Shown here piece by piece: positions 39,599 through 47,616 of a stretch of 64,000 nucleotides of DNA. This DNA is from Hyphomicrobium_A sp963745205 (GTDB lineage: Bacteria > Pseudomonadota > Alphaproteobacteria > Rhizobiales > Hyphomicrobiaceae): the NCBI GenBank assembly GCA_963745205.1, contig CAVUWX010000021.1, positions 62,001 to 126,000 on the forward strand, read 5' to 3'. Position 1 is the first letter of the stretch. Every line of letters starts with the position of its first letter. The notes beneath the pieces were generated by a model. It searched no databases, was not told the origin of the DNA, and saw nothing but the letters and a program-made list of their open reading frames with translations. The position numbers were made by a program, and so were the translations under genes.

Positions 39599-40069
39599 GT
39601 GGACCCAGAACGAGGAGACCGGCATTGGCGCGGCCTGGGGCAGCTTGCCTCTGCTGCAACTCTCGTGATGGCGACCCTAGTTACCGCAGGCAGCGCTCGC
39701 GCCGATCTCAAGCTCTGCAATTCCACCTCGAGCCGGATCGGCGTCGCCGTCGGCTATCGCGACCAGACGGGCTGGGCAACCGAGGGCTGGTGGAATATTG
39801 CCTCGCAAACCTGCGAGACCCTGCTAAAGGGTGCGGTTCCAAGCAGGTTCATCTATGTCCACGCCCTCGACTACGACCGCGGGGGCGAGTGGGCGGGGAA
39901 AAATTTCATGTGCACAGCCGACCGGTCGTTCGCGATCCGTGGTGTTCAGGACTGCCCTCAGCGCGGCTATAAGCGCACCGGATTCTTCGAGGTGGACACC
40001 GGCGAGTCGCAGGAGTGGACCATCCGCCTCACCGATCCGGAGCAGGATCACGGGACGGTCGAGAAATGA
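39599..40069 (+). CDS. DUF1036 secreted protein
   Basis: 156 residues from a GTG with GGAG eight bases upstream. A signal-type segment (LASAATLVMATLVTAGSARA) precedes the domain, which starts DLKLCNSTSSRIGVAVGYRD and continues GWWNIASQTCETLL and FFEVDTGESQEWTIRL. Four cysteines suggest disulphides in the periplasm. Function is unknown. Its stop overlaps the pyruvate kinase ATG (ATGA), so the two are coupled; the pairing is conserved in Rhizobiales. Confidence 0.88.
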   Translation: MDPERGDRHWRGLGQLASAATLVMATLVTAGSARADLKLCNSTSSRIGVAVGYRDQTGWATEGWWNIASQTCETLLKGAVPSRFIYVHALDYDRGGEWAGKNFMCTADRSFAIRGVQDCPQRGYKRTGFFEVDTGESQEWTIRLTDPEQDHGTVEK

Positions 40070-41512
40070 GGCGCAACAGAAGGGTCAAGGTGGTTGCGAC
40101 CTTGGGCCCCGCGTCGTCTGCAACGGAGATGATCGAACGCCTGTTTCTCGCCGGCGTCGACGTGTTCCGCATCAACATGAGCCACTCCTCGCACGAGACG
40201 GCGCGGGCGCTGCAGAATTCCGTCCGCTGGGTCGCGAAACGCCACCGCCACCCGATCGGTCTGCTCGCCGACCTGCAAGGCCCCAAGTTCCGCATCGGCG
40301 AATTCCACGGCGGCCGCGTGTTCGTCAACGACGGCTCCATCTTCCGCTTCGAGCGCGACGAGAAGCCGGGTACCAACGATAGCGTGTTCCTTCCACATCC
40401 GCAGATCTTCGCCGCGGTTGCGCCCGGACACGCGCTGCTGCTCGACGACGGCAAGATCCGCATGCGCGTGATCGAGACGACGGCCAACAGCATCGCGGCC
40501 GAGGTGCTGGTCGGGGGCGCGCTCTCGAGCCGCAAGGGCATCAGCCTGCCCGACACCTTGCTGCCGGTCGGCCCGCTCACGACCAAGGACCGCGCGGACC
40601 TCGCACACCTCTTGAAGATCGGCGTCGACTGGATCGCGCTGTCGTTCCTGCAGCGTGGAGCCGACGTGCACGGCGTGCGCAAGCTCGTCGGCGACCGCGC
40701 GGCGATCCTCGCCAAGATCGAGAAGCCCTCCGCCGTCGCCGACCTCGACGCCATCATCGGCGCCTCCGACGGCATCATGGTCGCGCGCGGCGACCTCGGC
40801 GTGGAGATCCCGGTCGAACGCGTGCCGGGCCTGCAGAAGAAGATCACGCGCAAGGCGCGCGCAGCCGGCAAACCGGTGGTGGTCGCGACGCAGATGCTCG
40901 AAAGCATGATCTCCTCGCCGGTGCCCACGCGCGCGGAGGTGTCGGACGTCGCTACCGCGGTGTTCGACGGCGCCGACGCGGTGATGCTGTCGGCGGAAGT
41001 CGGCGATCGGCCAGTTCCCGCTGGAGGTGATTCAGATGGTGGATCGCATCGCAATCGAGGTCGAGGCCGATCCGAGCTACGACGCTATCCTGCACGCGAC
41101 GACGACGCCGCCGCAGCCGACCGGTGCCGACGCCATTGCGGCAGCGGCGCACGCCATCGCCGATACGGTCAAACTGTCGGCAATCGTTTGCTACACGGCG
41201 ACCGGCTCGACTGCCCTGCGCGTGACGCGCGAACGGCCGGGCCTGCCCATCATCGGGCTCACGCCCGTCGAGGCGACGGCGCGGCGGCTGTCGCTCGCTT
41301 GGGGCGTCCAATCGGTGATGACAGCCGACCCGGCAAATCTGACCGACATGGTGAGCAAGGCCTGCCGCATCGCGTTCGAGGAAGGCTTCGTGAAGCCGCG
41401 CGACGGCATCCTCATCACCGCGGGCATACCGCTCGGCTCGCCGGGCGCAACCAACATGATCCGCATCGCGTTCGTGGACGAGAACGGCGCGCCGACGGCC
41501 GAGGTGCACTGA
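40066..41512 (+). CDS. pyk: pyruvate kinase, frameshifted
   Basis: About 481 residues once repaired. It converts PEP and ADP to pyruvate and ATP. The start MRRNRRVKVVATLGPASS is normal. The barrel motifs are FRINMSHSSHE, LADLQGPKFRIG, ILAKIEKPSAV, MVARGDLGVEIP and VVVATQMLESM. After VMLSAE the frame breaks: deleting one G at about 40999 gives SAIGQFPLEVIQMVDRI and the C-terminal domain ending GAPTAEVH in the second frame. The length is one base over a multiple of three. Its start overlaps the DUF1036 stop. Confidence 0.95.
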
Positions 41513-41540
41513 TAGCGCCGCTTACGCGCAATCCGATATT

Positions 41541-42344
41541 TCAGATCCCCTGCCCCTCGACCTCGACCGAGAGCGCGCTCGCGGCCTCCTTCGCGCCGGC
41601 TGAATAGGGATTGATGCGCAGGAGCTGCTGGTAAGCACGCAGCGCGCTCTTCTTCTGGCCGCTGTCGCGCAGGATGCGGGCAAGCCCGTCGAGCGCCTTG
41701 TAGTGATTGGGATCGAGCGCGAGCGCGCGCCGCAAATCGCCCACGGCGTGCTCAACGTCATTCTGCATATAGTAGACGAAGGCGCGGCGGTTCCAGCCTT
41801 CCGCATAGTCGGGCGCGAGCTCGACGACGGCGTCGAACATCTTCATCGCAAGGTCGTTGCGCTGCTCGTTGACCGCTTGCAGGCCGCGGCGCATGAGCAC
41901 GCCGATGGTATCGCTGCCGGAGTGCAGCCACAGGCCCTCGATCGTCTTCGAAATCTCGGCTGCCTGATCGGCGTCGGGCGCTTGCGCGAGATGCGCGTAC
42001 AGCTCAGCCAGCATCGCATCTTTGTCTTTGGGGACATCTTGCGCCGCTTTGCCTTTTTCACCGGCCGCCGGCGGCGGCGGGGTGCCCGGAGCATCGGGGC
42101 CCGGAGAGGCTTGCTCGGGCGGGGCCTGCTCGGAAGCGTCCTCGTCGGCTTGGGGATTGGGAGATCGCGGCTGGGAAGCCTGCGGATCGGCCGGCACGGG
42201 ACCCGTGATGATGCCGGGATCGGCCCCGTTGCCGACCGGCGGAGGCACAGGGGCATCCTGCGCCGCTGCGCCCGAAATCAGGAGGCCGGCGAGGAGGAAA
42301 GCTGCGGCAGTTGCGATTGCGTGGGGAGCGTGCTCGTTGCGCAT
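41541..42344 (-). CDS. exported tetratricopeptide-repeat protein
   Basis: 267 residues. A signal peptide (AIATAAAFLLAGLLISGAAAQ) is followed by a Pro/Ala/Asp-rich linker of about 80 residues and then three to four TPR units: SDTIGVLMRRGLQAVNEQ, LAPDYAEGWNRRAFVYY and LDPNHYKALDGLARIL. It probably acts as a protein-binding scaffold in the periplasm. Stops at QGI. The ATG at 42344 is chosen over the one at 42389 because it starts a proper signal peptide. It converges with pyk. Confidence 0.85.
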   Translation of the reverse strand: MRNEHAPHAIATAAAFLLAGLLISGAAAQDAPVPPPVGNGADPGIITGPVPADPQASQPRSPNPQADEDASEQAPPEQASPGPDAPGTPPPPAAGEKGKAAQDVPKDKDAMLAELYAHLAQAPDADQAAEISKTIEGLWLHSGSDTIGVLMRRGLQAVNEQRNDLAMKMFDAVVELAPDYAEGWNRRAFVYYMQNDVEHAVGDLRRALALDPNHYKALDGLARILRDSGQKKSALRAYQQLLRINPYSAGAKEAASALSVEVEGQGI

Positions 42345-42406
42345 CCCCAAAACATAGGATGGCGGGGGCGGAGCGTCAAAGCTGGCCAATCGACGGGCGC
42401 TTCGGC

Positions 42407-42532
42407 TCAGCCCTGGCGCGCCTTGAAGCGCTTTTGCACCTTGTTGATGACATAGAGCCGCCCTTTCCGGCGCACCAGGCGATTGGCGCGGTGGCGTGCG
42501 CGCAGCGACTTCAGCGAATTTCTGACTTTCAT
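42407..42532 (-). CDS. rpmJ: 50S ribosomal protein L36 (YkgO-like)
   Basis: 41 residues, too short for routine ORF finding. It reads MKVRNSLKSLRARHR, then RLVRRKGRLYVINK and KRFKARQG at the end. This is the zinc-free (C-minus) L36 variant, lacking the Cys/His ligands of the common form, and is the usual L36 in alphaproteobacteria. It is a component of the large ribosomal subunit. It stands just downstream of tRNA-Val, on the same strand. Confidence 0.95.
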   Translation of the reverse strand: MKVRNSLKSLRARHRANRLVRRKGRLYVINKVQKRFKARQG

Positions 42533-42557
42533 CTCAGCACCGATGGCCTGCTAATTA

Positions 42558-42632
<75 letters not shown>

Positions 42633-42685
42633 CCTGAAGGGCGTGGTTCTAGAGGCTCATCCGCGCTCCGGTCAACCGTCTTGTT

Positions 42686-43073
42686 TCAGGCGGCGAGCAG
42701 GCGGTCGACCTCGCGGACCAAATCCTTGAGATGGAAGGGCTTCGACAGGACTCGCGCGTCCTTCGGGGCAGCGATGTCGTTGTTCAGGATTACGGCGGCA
42801 AATCCCGTGATGAACATGATCTTCAGGTCGGGGTCGAGCTCGCTCGCGCGGCGGGCGAGCTCGATGCCGTCCATCTTCGGCATGACGATGTCGGTCAAGC
42901 AGCAGCGTGAAGGGCTCGGTCTTGAGGCGCTCGTAGGCCTCCTCGCCGTTGGCGAAGGCGATGACGTCGTATCCGGCCTTTTCGAGCGCGCGCACAAGGA
43001 AGCCGCGCATGAACTCGTCGTCCTCGGCCAGCAGAATGCGGATCACGGTCACACGGGAGGGCTTAGCGGTCAT
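42686..43073 (-). CDS. cpdR: CpdR-like single-domain response regulator, frameshifted
   Basis: About 128 residues once repaired, a bare receiver domain. The first frame gives RILLAEDDEFMRGFLVRALE and YDVIAFANGEEAYERL; the second gives LTDIVMPKMDGIELARRA, IKIMFITGFAAV-type sequence and APKDARVLSKPFHLKDLV. One extra base at 42897-42898 separates them. These segments match Caulobacter CpdR, which when unphosphorylated delivers substrates to the ClpXP protease to drive cell-cycle proteolysis. Start codon: ATG 43073, or a GTG 24 bases in. tRNA-Val lies downstream. Confidence 0.93.
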
Positions 43074-43392
43074 ACGCGGATACTCTGCACACGTGTTGCT
43101 TTGGTCGGAGATCCCTTCGCCACGACTGTGGTATCGGCATGGTAAACGGAGGGTGAAGTCACCCGCTCCCGGCGCCGGACAATTGGGAATTGTCCACGAG
43201 TGAGGTCTGCAACATGCCGCTGTTCCCGTGGACATATTGGGGGCAGGTTGGCACAGTGAGCAAGAGGCCACGTGTTGAGGCGCATTGTCCCTGGGGTCTC
43301 CTCAAAATCGTGGTCAACAACGATCTGGCTTTTCACCGCCGGCCCATCGGCGAACCGCAATCGAAGTCCATCACCGAGAGCCTGCAAGAAGC
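43074..43392. other. intergenic region between cpdR and FGase copy 2
   Basis: 319 bases, between divergent genes. It holds their promoters; I see no gene, hairpin or repeat I can support. Confidence 0.45.
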
Positions 43393-44292
43393 ATGCCTCT
43401 GCGCGACCGCCCCTCGATCCCACCGGAGCTGATCCCAGGCTTCGACGTCGCCCTGCCCAAGCCGCAAATCGCGCCATTCGTGCTGTGCTCGCCGCATTCG
43501 GGCCGCGTCTATCCGCAGGCGTTCCTCGCGCTGTCCCGCCTGAGCCCGCATTCGTTGCGCAAATCCGAGGATTGCTACGTCGACGACTTATTCCTGCCGG
43601 TTGCGAATGAGGGCGCCCCGCTGATCGCGGCCCGTTTCCCGCGCGCCTATCTCGATGTGAACCGCGAGCCCTACGAGTTCGACCCCGAGCTGTTCACCGA
43701 GAACCTGCCCGACTACGCCAACACGCAGTCGGTGCGCGTTGCCGGCGGTCTCGGCACAATCGCGCGCATCGTCGCCGACGGGGAGGAGATTTATCGATCG
43801 AAGCTACCCTTGTCATCGGGTATCGATCGCGTGGAGCAACTCTACATTCCCTTCCACGCCGCACTGACCGAGCTGTGCGAGGCGACGCGCGCGCGCTTCG
43901 GGTACGCCATCCTCATCGACTGCCATTCGATGCCGTCGGCCTCCATGGCTCCGGCAGGCGGCCCGCGGCCCGACATCGTACTCGGCGACCGCTTCGGCGC
44001 ATCCGCCGATTGCAAGATCAGCCGCTTCCTCAAGGACGCCCTGGCGGCGCTCGGATACGAGGTGCAGATGAACCGCCCGTACGCGGGCGGCTACATAACC
44101 GAGCACTACGGACGCCCAACGCGCGACATGCACGCGGTACAGATCGAGATCAACCGCGGGCTCTATCTCAACGAGCAGACGCTGCGGCCGACTGCGGGCT
44201 TCGCCGAGCTGCAGCGCGACCTGCAGAGCCTCGCCGGCCCGCTGTTCAACGAGCTCCCGGCCCTGCTGCAAAGGCGCGCCGCAGCGGAATGA
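43393..44292 (+). CDS. N-formylglutamate amidohydrolase family protein, copy 2
   Basis: 299 residues. Family landmarks are FVLCSPHSGRVYP (metal ligand), RAYLDVNREPYEFDPELF, LIDCHSMPS, VLGDRFGASADC and YGRPTRDMHAVQIEINRGLY. It differs greatly from the copy at 38.3 kb, so this is not a recent duplication. The ATG at 43393 starts MPLRDRPSIPPELIPGF. In Rhizobiales a gene of this type commonly stands near cpdR. The substrate may be formylglutamate or another N-acyl amino acid. Confidence 0.9.
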   Translation: MPLRDRPSIPPELIPGFDVALPKPQIAPFVLCSPHSGRVYPQAFLALSRLSPHSLRKSEDCYVDDLFLPVANEGAPLIAARFPRAYLDVNREPYEFDPELFTENLPDYANTQSVRVAGGLGTIARIVADGEEIYRSKLPLSSGIDRVEQLYIPFHAALTELCEATRARFGYAILIDCHSMPSASMAPAGGPRPDIVLGDRFGASADCKISRFLKDALAALGYEVQMNRPYAGGYITEHYGRPTRDMHAVQIEINRGLYLNEQTLRPTAGFAELQRDLQSLAGPLFNELPALLQRRAAAE

Positions 44293-44453
44293 GAAGACTT
44301 CGATCTTTCAACCGGCAAGCGTCATCGGCTCGCCCAGTTTGCCGAGCTATGCGGATAAGTTATGCTGCGCCGCGACAGTGAGCCCCGCTTTCATACCGCG
44401 AACTGCATCGGCGCGCCGCTGCGCGAGAGCGCCCGCGTTCGGCTTAGACAAAG

Positions 44454-44545
44454 AAAAAGGGCCGTTCGGGTCACGAACGGCCCAAGTCTAGGGAGGAAAC
44501 GCCCAAGGAGGGCTACGACAACACGAGCCAGGCCCGCGATGTCGC
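44454..44545 (-). ncRNA. tandem small RNA, copy A (AbcR/alpha-r15-like)
   Basis: Read on the minus strand, a ~92-nt RNA with three parts. A 5' hairpin is closed by CGACA/TGTCG, a second short hairpin is GCCC/GGGC, and then a single-stranded segment GTTTCCTCCCTAGACTT contains an anti-Shine-Dalgarno core (CCTCCC). It ends in a perfect 10-bp terminator stem GGGCCGTTCG/CGAACGGCCC with TTTTT. The 3' half is repeated almost exactly 205 bases away (copy B). The pattern of two tandem RNAs with exposed CUCCC resembles AbcR1/AbcR2, which repress ABC-transporter mRNAs in rhizobia. Expression is not shown; the ends are predicted. Confidence 0.65.
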
Positions 44546-44551
44546 ATTGCA

Positions 44552-44580
44552 AAACTATGGGTGCATTGCAGCATTTTCAA
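44552..44580 (-). promoter_or_regulatory. probable promoter of small RNA copy A with flanking GCATTGCA sites
   Basis: Minus strand: TTGAAA (44575-44580), 17-base spacer, TAGTTT (44552-44557). Two identical GCATTGCA octamers at 44544-44551 and 44563-44570, 19 bases apart, flank the -10 element and look like an operator. Confidence 0.5.
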
Positions 44581-44658
44581 ATGCAAATTTTGCAGAGCTG
44601 TGTTTACAGAAACGAAGAGCTCGGCGATGGCCGCATTTGAGGCCGACGTCCCCGCACG

Positions 44659-44753
44659 AAAAAAGGCCGTTCGTTCGCCGAACGGCCCAAGTCTAGGGAG
44701 GAAACGCCCAAAGTGGGCTGCGGTGGGCGGTAAGTTCGTCATCCCACCGCGCG
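44659..44753 (-). ncRNA. tandem small RNA, copy B (AbcR/alpha-r15-like)
   Basis: Minus-strand ~95-nt RNA with the same design as copy A but a different 5' hairpin: a perfect 8-bp stem GCGGTGGG/CCCACCGC. The second hairpin is GCCCA/TGGGC with loop CTT; the stem is kept although the loop differs from copy A, which argues for selection on structure. The single-stranded GTTTCCTCCCTAGACTT is identical. The terminator stem GGCCGTTCG/CGAACGGCC is followed by TTTTTT. No open frame in it looks coding. Confidence 0.65.
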
Positions 44754-44759
44754 TTCAAC

Positions 44760-44788
44760 ATATGAGCCTGTTCGCTCACAACAGCAAG
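44760..44788 (-). promoter_or_regulatory. probable promoter of small RNA copy B
   Basis: Minus strand: CTTGCT (44783-44788), 17-base spacer, TCATAT (44760-44765), close to the alphaproteobacterial CTTGAC-N17-CTATAT pattern. The speD gene has nearly the same elements (CTTGCG-N17-TCATAT). Confidence 0.55.
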
Positions 44789-44965
44789 TTAACGGGGCGC
44801 GTCACCGTGCAAAGCCGGGGACGTGTAGCGTAGCGGCCACATATGGCGTCGATTTTATCACGTAAGGCAATGAATTATATCAATCGTGATCAGTCGACAT
44901 GTCGGATTCATCTCGGTGCATGTTGGTATTTACTGGCCACATCAACGTAACAGGGTAGCGATACT

Positions 44966-45772
44966 GTGACGAACCGCGGCGCCCCGGGCTTCAAGACCCT
45001 GCTCGACTTCGCGCACGCCCTCGCCGACATCTCCGGCTCGATCATCCGCCCCTATTTCCGCAAGCCGCTCGCAGTCGCGAACAAGGCCGGGAAGGGCGCA
45101 TTCGATCCCGTCACCGAGGCCGACCACGCGGCGGAGCGCGCGATGCGCCAGGCGCTGGCCGAGCGCTGGCCGGCGCACGGGCTCATCGGCGAGGAGCTCG
45201 GCTCCGCCGGCGAAGGTTCCCGCTTCCGCTGGGTGCTCGACCCCATCGACGGCACGCGCGCGTTCATCATGGGCTCGCCCCTTTGGGGGACGCTCATCGG
45301 TCTTCTCGACGGGGAGAAGGCCGTGCTGGGCCTCATGGACCAACCGTTCACGGGCGAGCGGTTCTGGTCGGGGGCGACGGCGGCGCACTTTCGCAACGGC
45401 TCCGGCAAGCCGAGCCGCTTGCGGACACGCCCCTGCGCGCGCCTCGCCGAAGCCACGCTCACCTCCACCCATCCCGACCTCTTCGCGAAGGGCCGCGAGG
45501 CGGACGCCTTCGCGCGCCTCGCCGCGCGCGTGCGCATGACCCGCTACGGCGGCGATTGCTATGGCTATTGCCTGCTCGCCGCCGGCTTCGTCGATCTCGT
45601 GGTCGAGGCAGGCTTGAAGGCGCACGACGTCGTGGGGCTCATCCCGATCATCGAGCGGGCGGGCGGCCGCATAACCACCTGGGAGGGCGGGCCCGCAATC
45701 GCCGGCGGCCGCATCATTGCCGCTGGCGACCCACGCATGCACGAGCAGGCTCTGGCGGTTCTGACGAAGTGA
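44966..45772 (+). CDS. hisN: histidinol-phosphatase of the inositol monophosphatase family
   Basis: 268 residues from a GTG. Metal-binding motifs of the IMPase superfamily are present in order: FDPVTEADHAAE, LIGEELG, WVLDPIDGTRAFI and GLKAHDVVGLIPIIERAGG. The segment YGGDCYGYCLLAAGFVDLVV is typical of HisN-type histidinol phosphatases, which complete a late step of histidine synthesis, rather than of inositol phosphatases. It lies beside the tandem small RNAs. Confidence 0.85.
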   Translation: MTNRGAPGFKTLLDFAHALADISGSIIRPYFRKPLAVANKAGKGAFDPVTEADHAAERAMRQALAERWPAHGLIGEELGSAGEGSRFRWVLDPIDGTRAFIMGSPLWGTLIGLLDGEKAVLGLMDQPFTGERFWSGATAAHFRNGSGKPSRLRTRPCARLAEATLTSTHPDLFAKGREADAFARLAARVRMTRYGGDCYGYCLLAAGFVDLVVEAGLKAHDVVGLIPIIERAGGRITTWEGGPAIAGGRIIAAGDPRMHEQALAVLTK

Positions 45773-45803
45773 GCGCCCGCTGACGCGCTTTCACGCGACT
45801 TTC

Positions 45804-45837
45804 ACTCAGGCGACCTTGGCACTCAGGCGACCTTGGC
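45804..45837. repeat. 17-bp tandem duplication at the end of the hydrolase gene
   Basis: Two back-to-back copies of ACTCAGGCGACCTTGGC at 45804-45820 and 45821-45837. The second copy contains the hydrolase stop codon, and the first repeats that stop downstream, so the protein is unaffected. Confidence 0.9.
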
Positions 45838-46782
45838 GTCGACCCCGAGATAGGCATCGAACGCGGCCCAGAAGCGCGTGCGCACGGCATCGGTCTCCTG
45901 CAGGATCTCGTGGCGAGAGTTCGGCATCAGGATGCACGAGGCGACCTTCACCCGCACCGCGAAGGCCTCGATTGCCGGCGTGGAGACGACCGTGTCGTCG
46001 CTCGCCGCGAAGATCAGGAGCGGCACGTGGATCTGCGAGGGATAATCGGGGTGCGAGATGCGGGCGCAGGAGCGCAGCGCAGATTTGAGCCAGCCGATGG
46101 TCGGGGAGCCGAGCCCCAGATCCGGAGCAAGGTCGAGCACCGCCTTGGTGCGCGCCCAGCGCTCGTGATCGCAGGTCAGCGAGTTGCCCTCGAAGGGATA
46201 GGTCAATTCCAGCCGGTCCGACCCGCCCATGACGTAGGCGGTCGACATCCCGAGCAGCGAGCTGAGCTCGGCATAGGCGCGCGCCTGGAAGGGGCGGGGA
46301 CCTACGATACTCTCGTGGATGGAGATCATCGGCGACGCCAGCACGATGCGCTCAAACCACAGGCCCGGCATGGTCGCGTTGCGCAGGAGAATGTTGCCGC
46401 CCATCGAATGCGCGAGCCCGATGAAGGGCGGCGGGCAATCGGGAAGCACAATGTCCTTCATGAAACGCACGAGGTCGCGGTCGTACTCCCAGAAGCCGCG
46501 GACGTGGCCCTTGCGCGGGTTTGACAGCATGCGCTGCGAGCCGCCCTGCCCGCGCCAGTCCATGGTCGCCACGGCAAAGCCGCGACGGCGCAAATCCGCG
46601 ATCACCTCGAAATATTTCTCGATGAACTCGGTGCGGCCCCCGAACAGGCAGATCGTGCCCCGCCGCGGCATGCGCGTCGCGTCCCAGCGGGCGTACCTGA
46701 GCTGCGCCCCGTCGTAGCCCCGGAACGCCCCGACAGTTGCCCCGCTGGGAACCGGATTCTTTGCGAGCGTGACGAGTTCCAT
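45823..46782 (-). CDS. alpha/beta hydrolase, lysophospholipase/monoglyceride lipase-like
   Basis: 319 residues. The fold shows ICLFGGRTEFIEKYFEVI near the oxyanion region, TMDWRGQGGSQRML, the nucleophile elbow GLAHSMGGN with catalytic Ser, an acid in FAASDDTVV and the His in MPNSRHEILQE. This is the PldB-like group that cleaves lysophospholipids or monoglycerides. No signal peptide. It converges with hisN and ends within a 17-bp tandem repeat. Confidence 0.88.
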   Translation of the reverse strand: MELVTLAKNPVPSGATVGAFRGYDGAQLRYARWDATRMPRRGTICLFGGRTEFIEKYFEVIADLRRRGFAVATMDWRGQGGSQRMLSNPRKGHVRGFWEYDRDLVRFMKDIVLPDCPPPFIGLAHSMGGNILLRNATMPGLWFERIVLASPMISIHESIVGPRPFQARAYAELSSLLGMSTAYVMGGSDRLELTYPFEGNSLTCDHERWARTKAVLDLAPDLGLGSPTIGWLKSALRSCARISHPDYPSQIHVPLLIFAASDDTVVSTPAIEAFAVRVKVASCILMPNSRHEILQETDAVRTRFWAAFDAYLGVDAKVA

Positions 46783-46873
46783 CCTACCCCCGGCGGCAGC
46801 CCAACTCTTCTTGCATCATACAGAGAGCCGTGCGCCGCGACAGGTCAGGAGGTCACGTTAAACGGTGGAGCGT

Positions 46874-47335
46874 TTAGTAGGGCCGCGGCCAGAACCGTCG
46901 AGGTCCGTAGCCATAGCCGCCGAAGCCGCCGTATGCGTACGGGCCCTGCGCGGCGCGCGGTCCGAATACGGGCCGAGCGTCCACGACCTCGCCCGAGCAG
47001 CGGTCGATCGTCAGATCGAAGAGCCGCCCGGATGGGCGCCGCGCCTGCACCAGGATCACGCGGCCCCTCGGGTCGAAGTCGCGGAAATCGCCCCAGCCTT
47101 CCGAGAGTAGCCGGTCGCGGACCACCTCACGGGGCACGCACGGGGCGCCGCGGTCGGCGTAGCGCGGCGGATAGGGCGGCTCGAAGTCCGCCGGGGGCTG
47201 AGCGTAGCGCTCATAGCGCGGCGGACCCTGGCCGTAGCCGTCCTCATAAAGGTCTGCAGCGGAGACGGGCGGAGCAAATGCGAAAAGCGATGCGGCAACA
47301 GCAGACGCCGCAGCAAGACGAGCTGATGCTGACAT
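46874..47335 (-). CDS. secreted Tyr/Pro/Gly-rich protein, unknown function
   Basis: 153 residues. A signal peptide (LAAASAVAASLFAFAPPVSAA) is followed by a Tyr/Pro-rich stretch (GQGPPRYERYAQPPADFEPP), a compact middle part (CVPREVVRDRLLSEGWGDF, RLFDLTIDRCSGEVVDA) with two cysteines, and a Gly/Tyr/Arg-rich end. The middle looks like a small PepSY-like repeat, weakly. The ATG at 47335 is preceded by GAGGGG. Probably a periplasmic protein of the cell envelope. Confidence 0.65.
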   Translation of the reverse strand: MSASARLAAASAVAASLFAFAPPVSAADLYEDGYGQGPPRYERYAQPPADFEPPYPPRYADRGAPCVPREVVRDRLLSEGWGDFRDFDPRGRVILVQARRPSGRLFDLTIDRCSGEVVDARPVFGPRAAQGPYAYGGFGGYGYGPRRFWPRPY

Positions 47336-47493
47336 ATGGACACCCCTCGAGGTCTGAATTTGCGCTACGCCCCTAAAGCCCCTCCAGAGTGATGGTTCCA
47401 ACATGAACCCAACCTGAAGGAGCGCGATTTTCCGTTGCCTGAAGGCAACTTGGGCCCGCCCTCGATTGCGTTCCATATTAGGTGAGCCGGGCT

Positions 47494-47521
47494 CTTGAAC
47501 CGGCCAAGACGGCCCCTAAAT
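47494..47521 (+). promoter_or_regulatory. heat-shock (RpoH-type) promoter of hsp20
   Basis: CTTGAA (47494-47499), a 15-base gap, then CCTAAAT (47515-47521), matching the alphaproteobacterial sigma-32 form CTTG-N-CYTAT-T. The predicted transcript start lies directly at the first hairpin of the thermometer. Confidence 0.55.
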
Positions 47522-47526
47522 CAAGG

Positions 47527-47616
47527 CTGCGCATGCCCCAAGGGGGTGCGCACTGCGGATCGGCCTGGCCTTCGGGCGGGCCTCCACATGTCGCTTCATT
47601 CTAAGGAGGATATGTC
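47527..47616 (+). promoter_or_regulatory. ROSE-type RNA thermometer in the hsp20 leader
   Basis: A 5' leader that can fold into three hairpins. The first is TGCGCA/TGCGCA with CCCC/GGGG inside (47528-47552); the second is a GGCC-based stem with a TTCG loop (47562-47582). In the last one, TCGCTT (47591-47596) pairs with the ribosome site AAGGAGGA (47603-47610), with the G of UCGCU bulged. The UYGCU sequence with a bulged G opposite the Shine-Dalgarno is the ROSE signature, which melts at heat-shock temperature to allow translation. Confidence 0.7.

Noticed and set aside
44488..44742. 84-codon minus-strand open frame across both small-RNA repeats
   Set aside because: It runs through two terminator hairpins and has no ribosome site or family; the RNA interpretation explains the conservation better.
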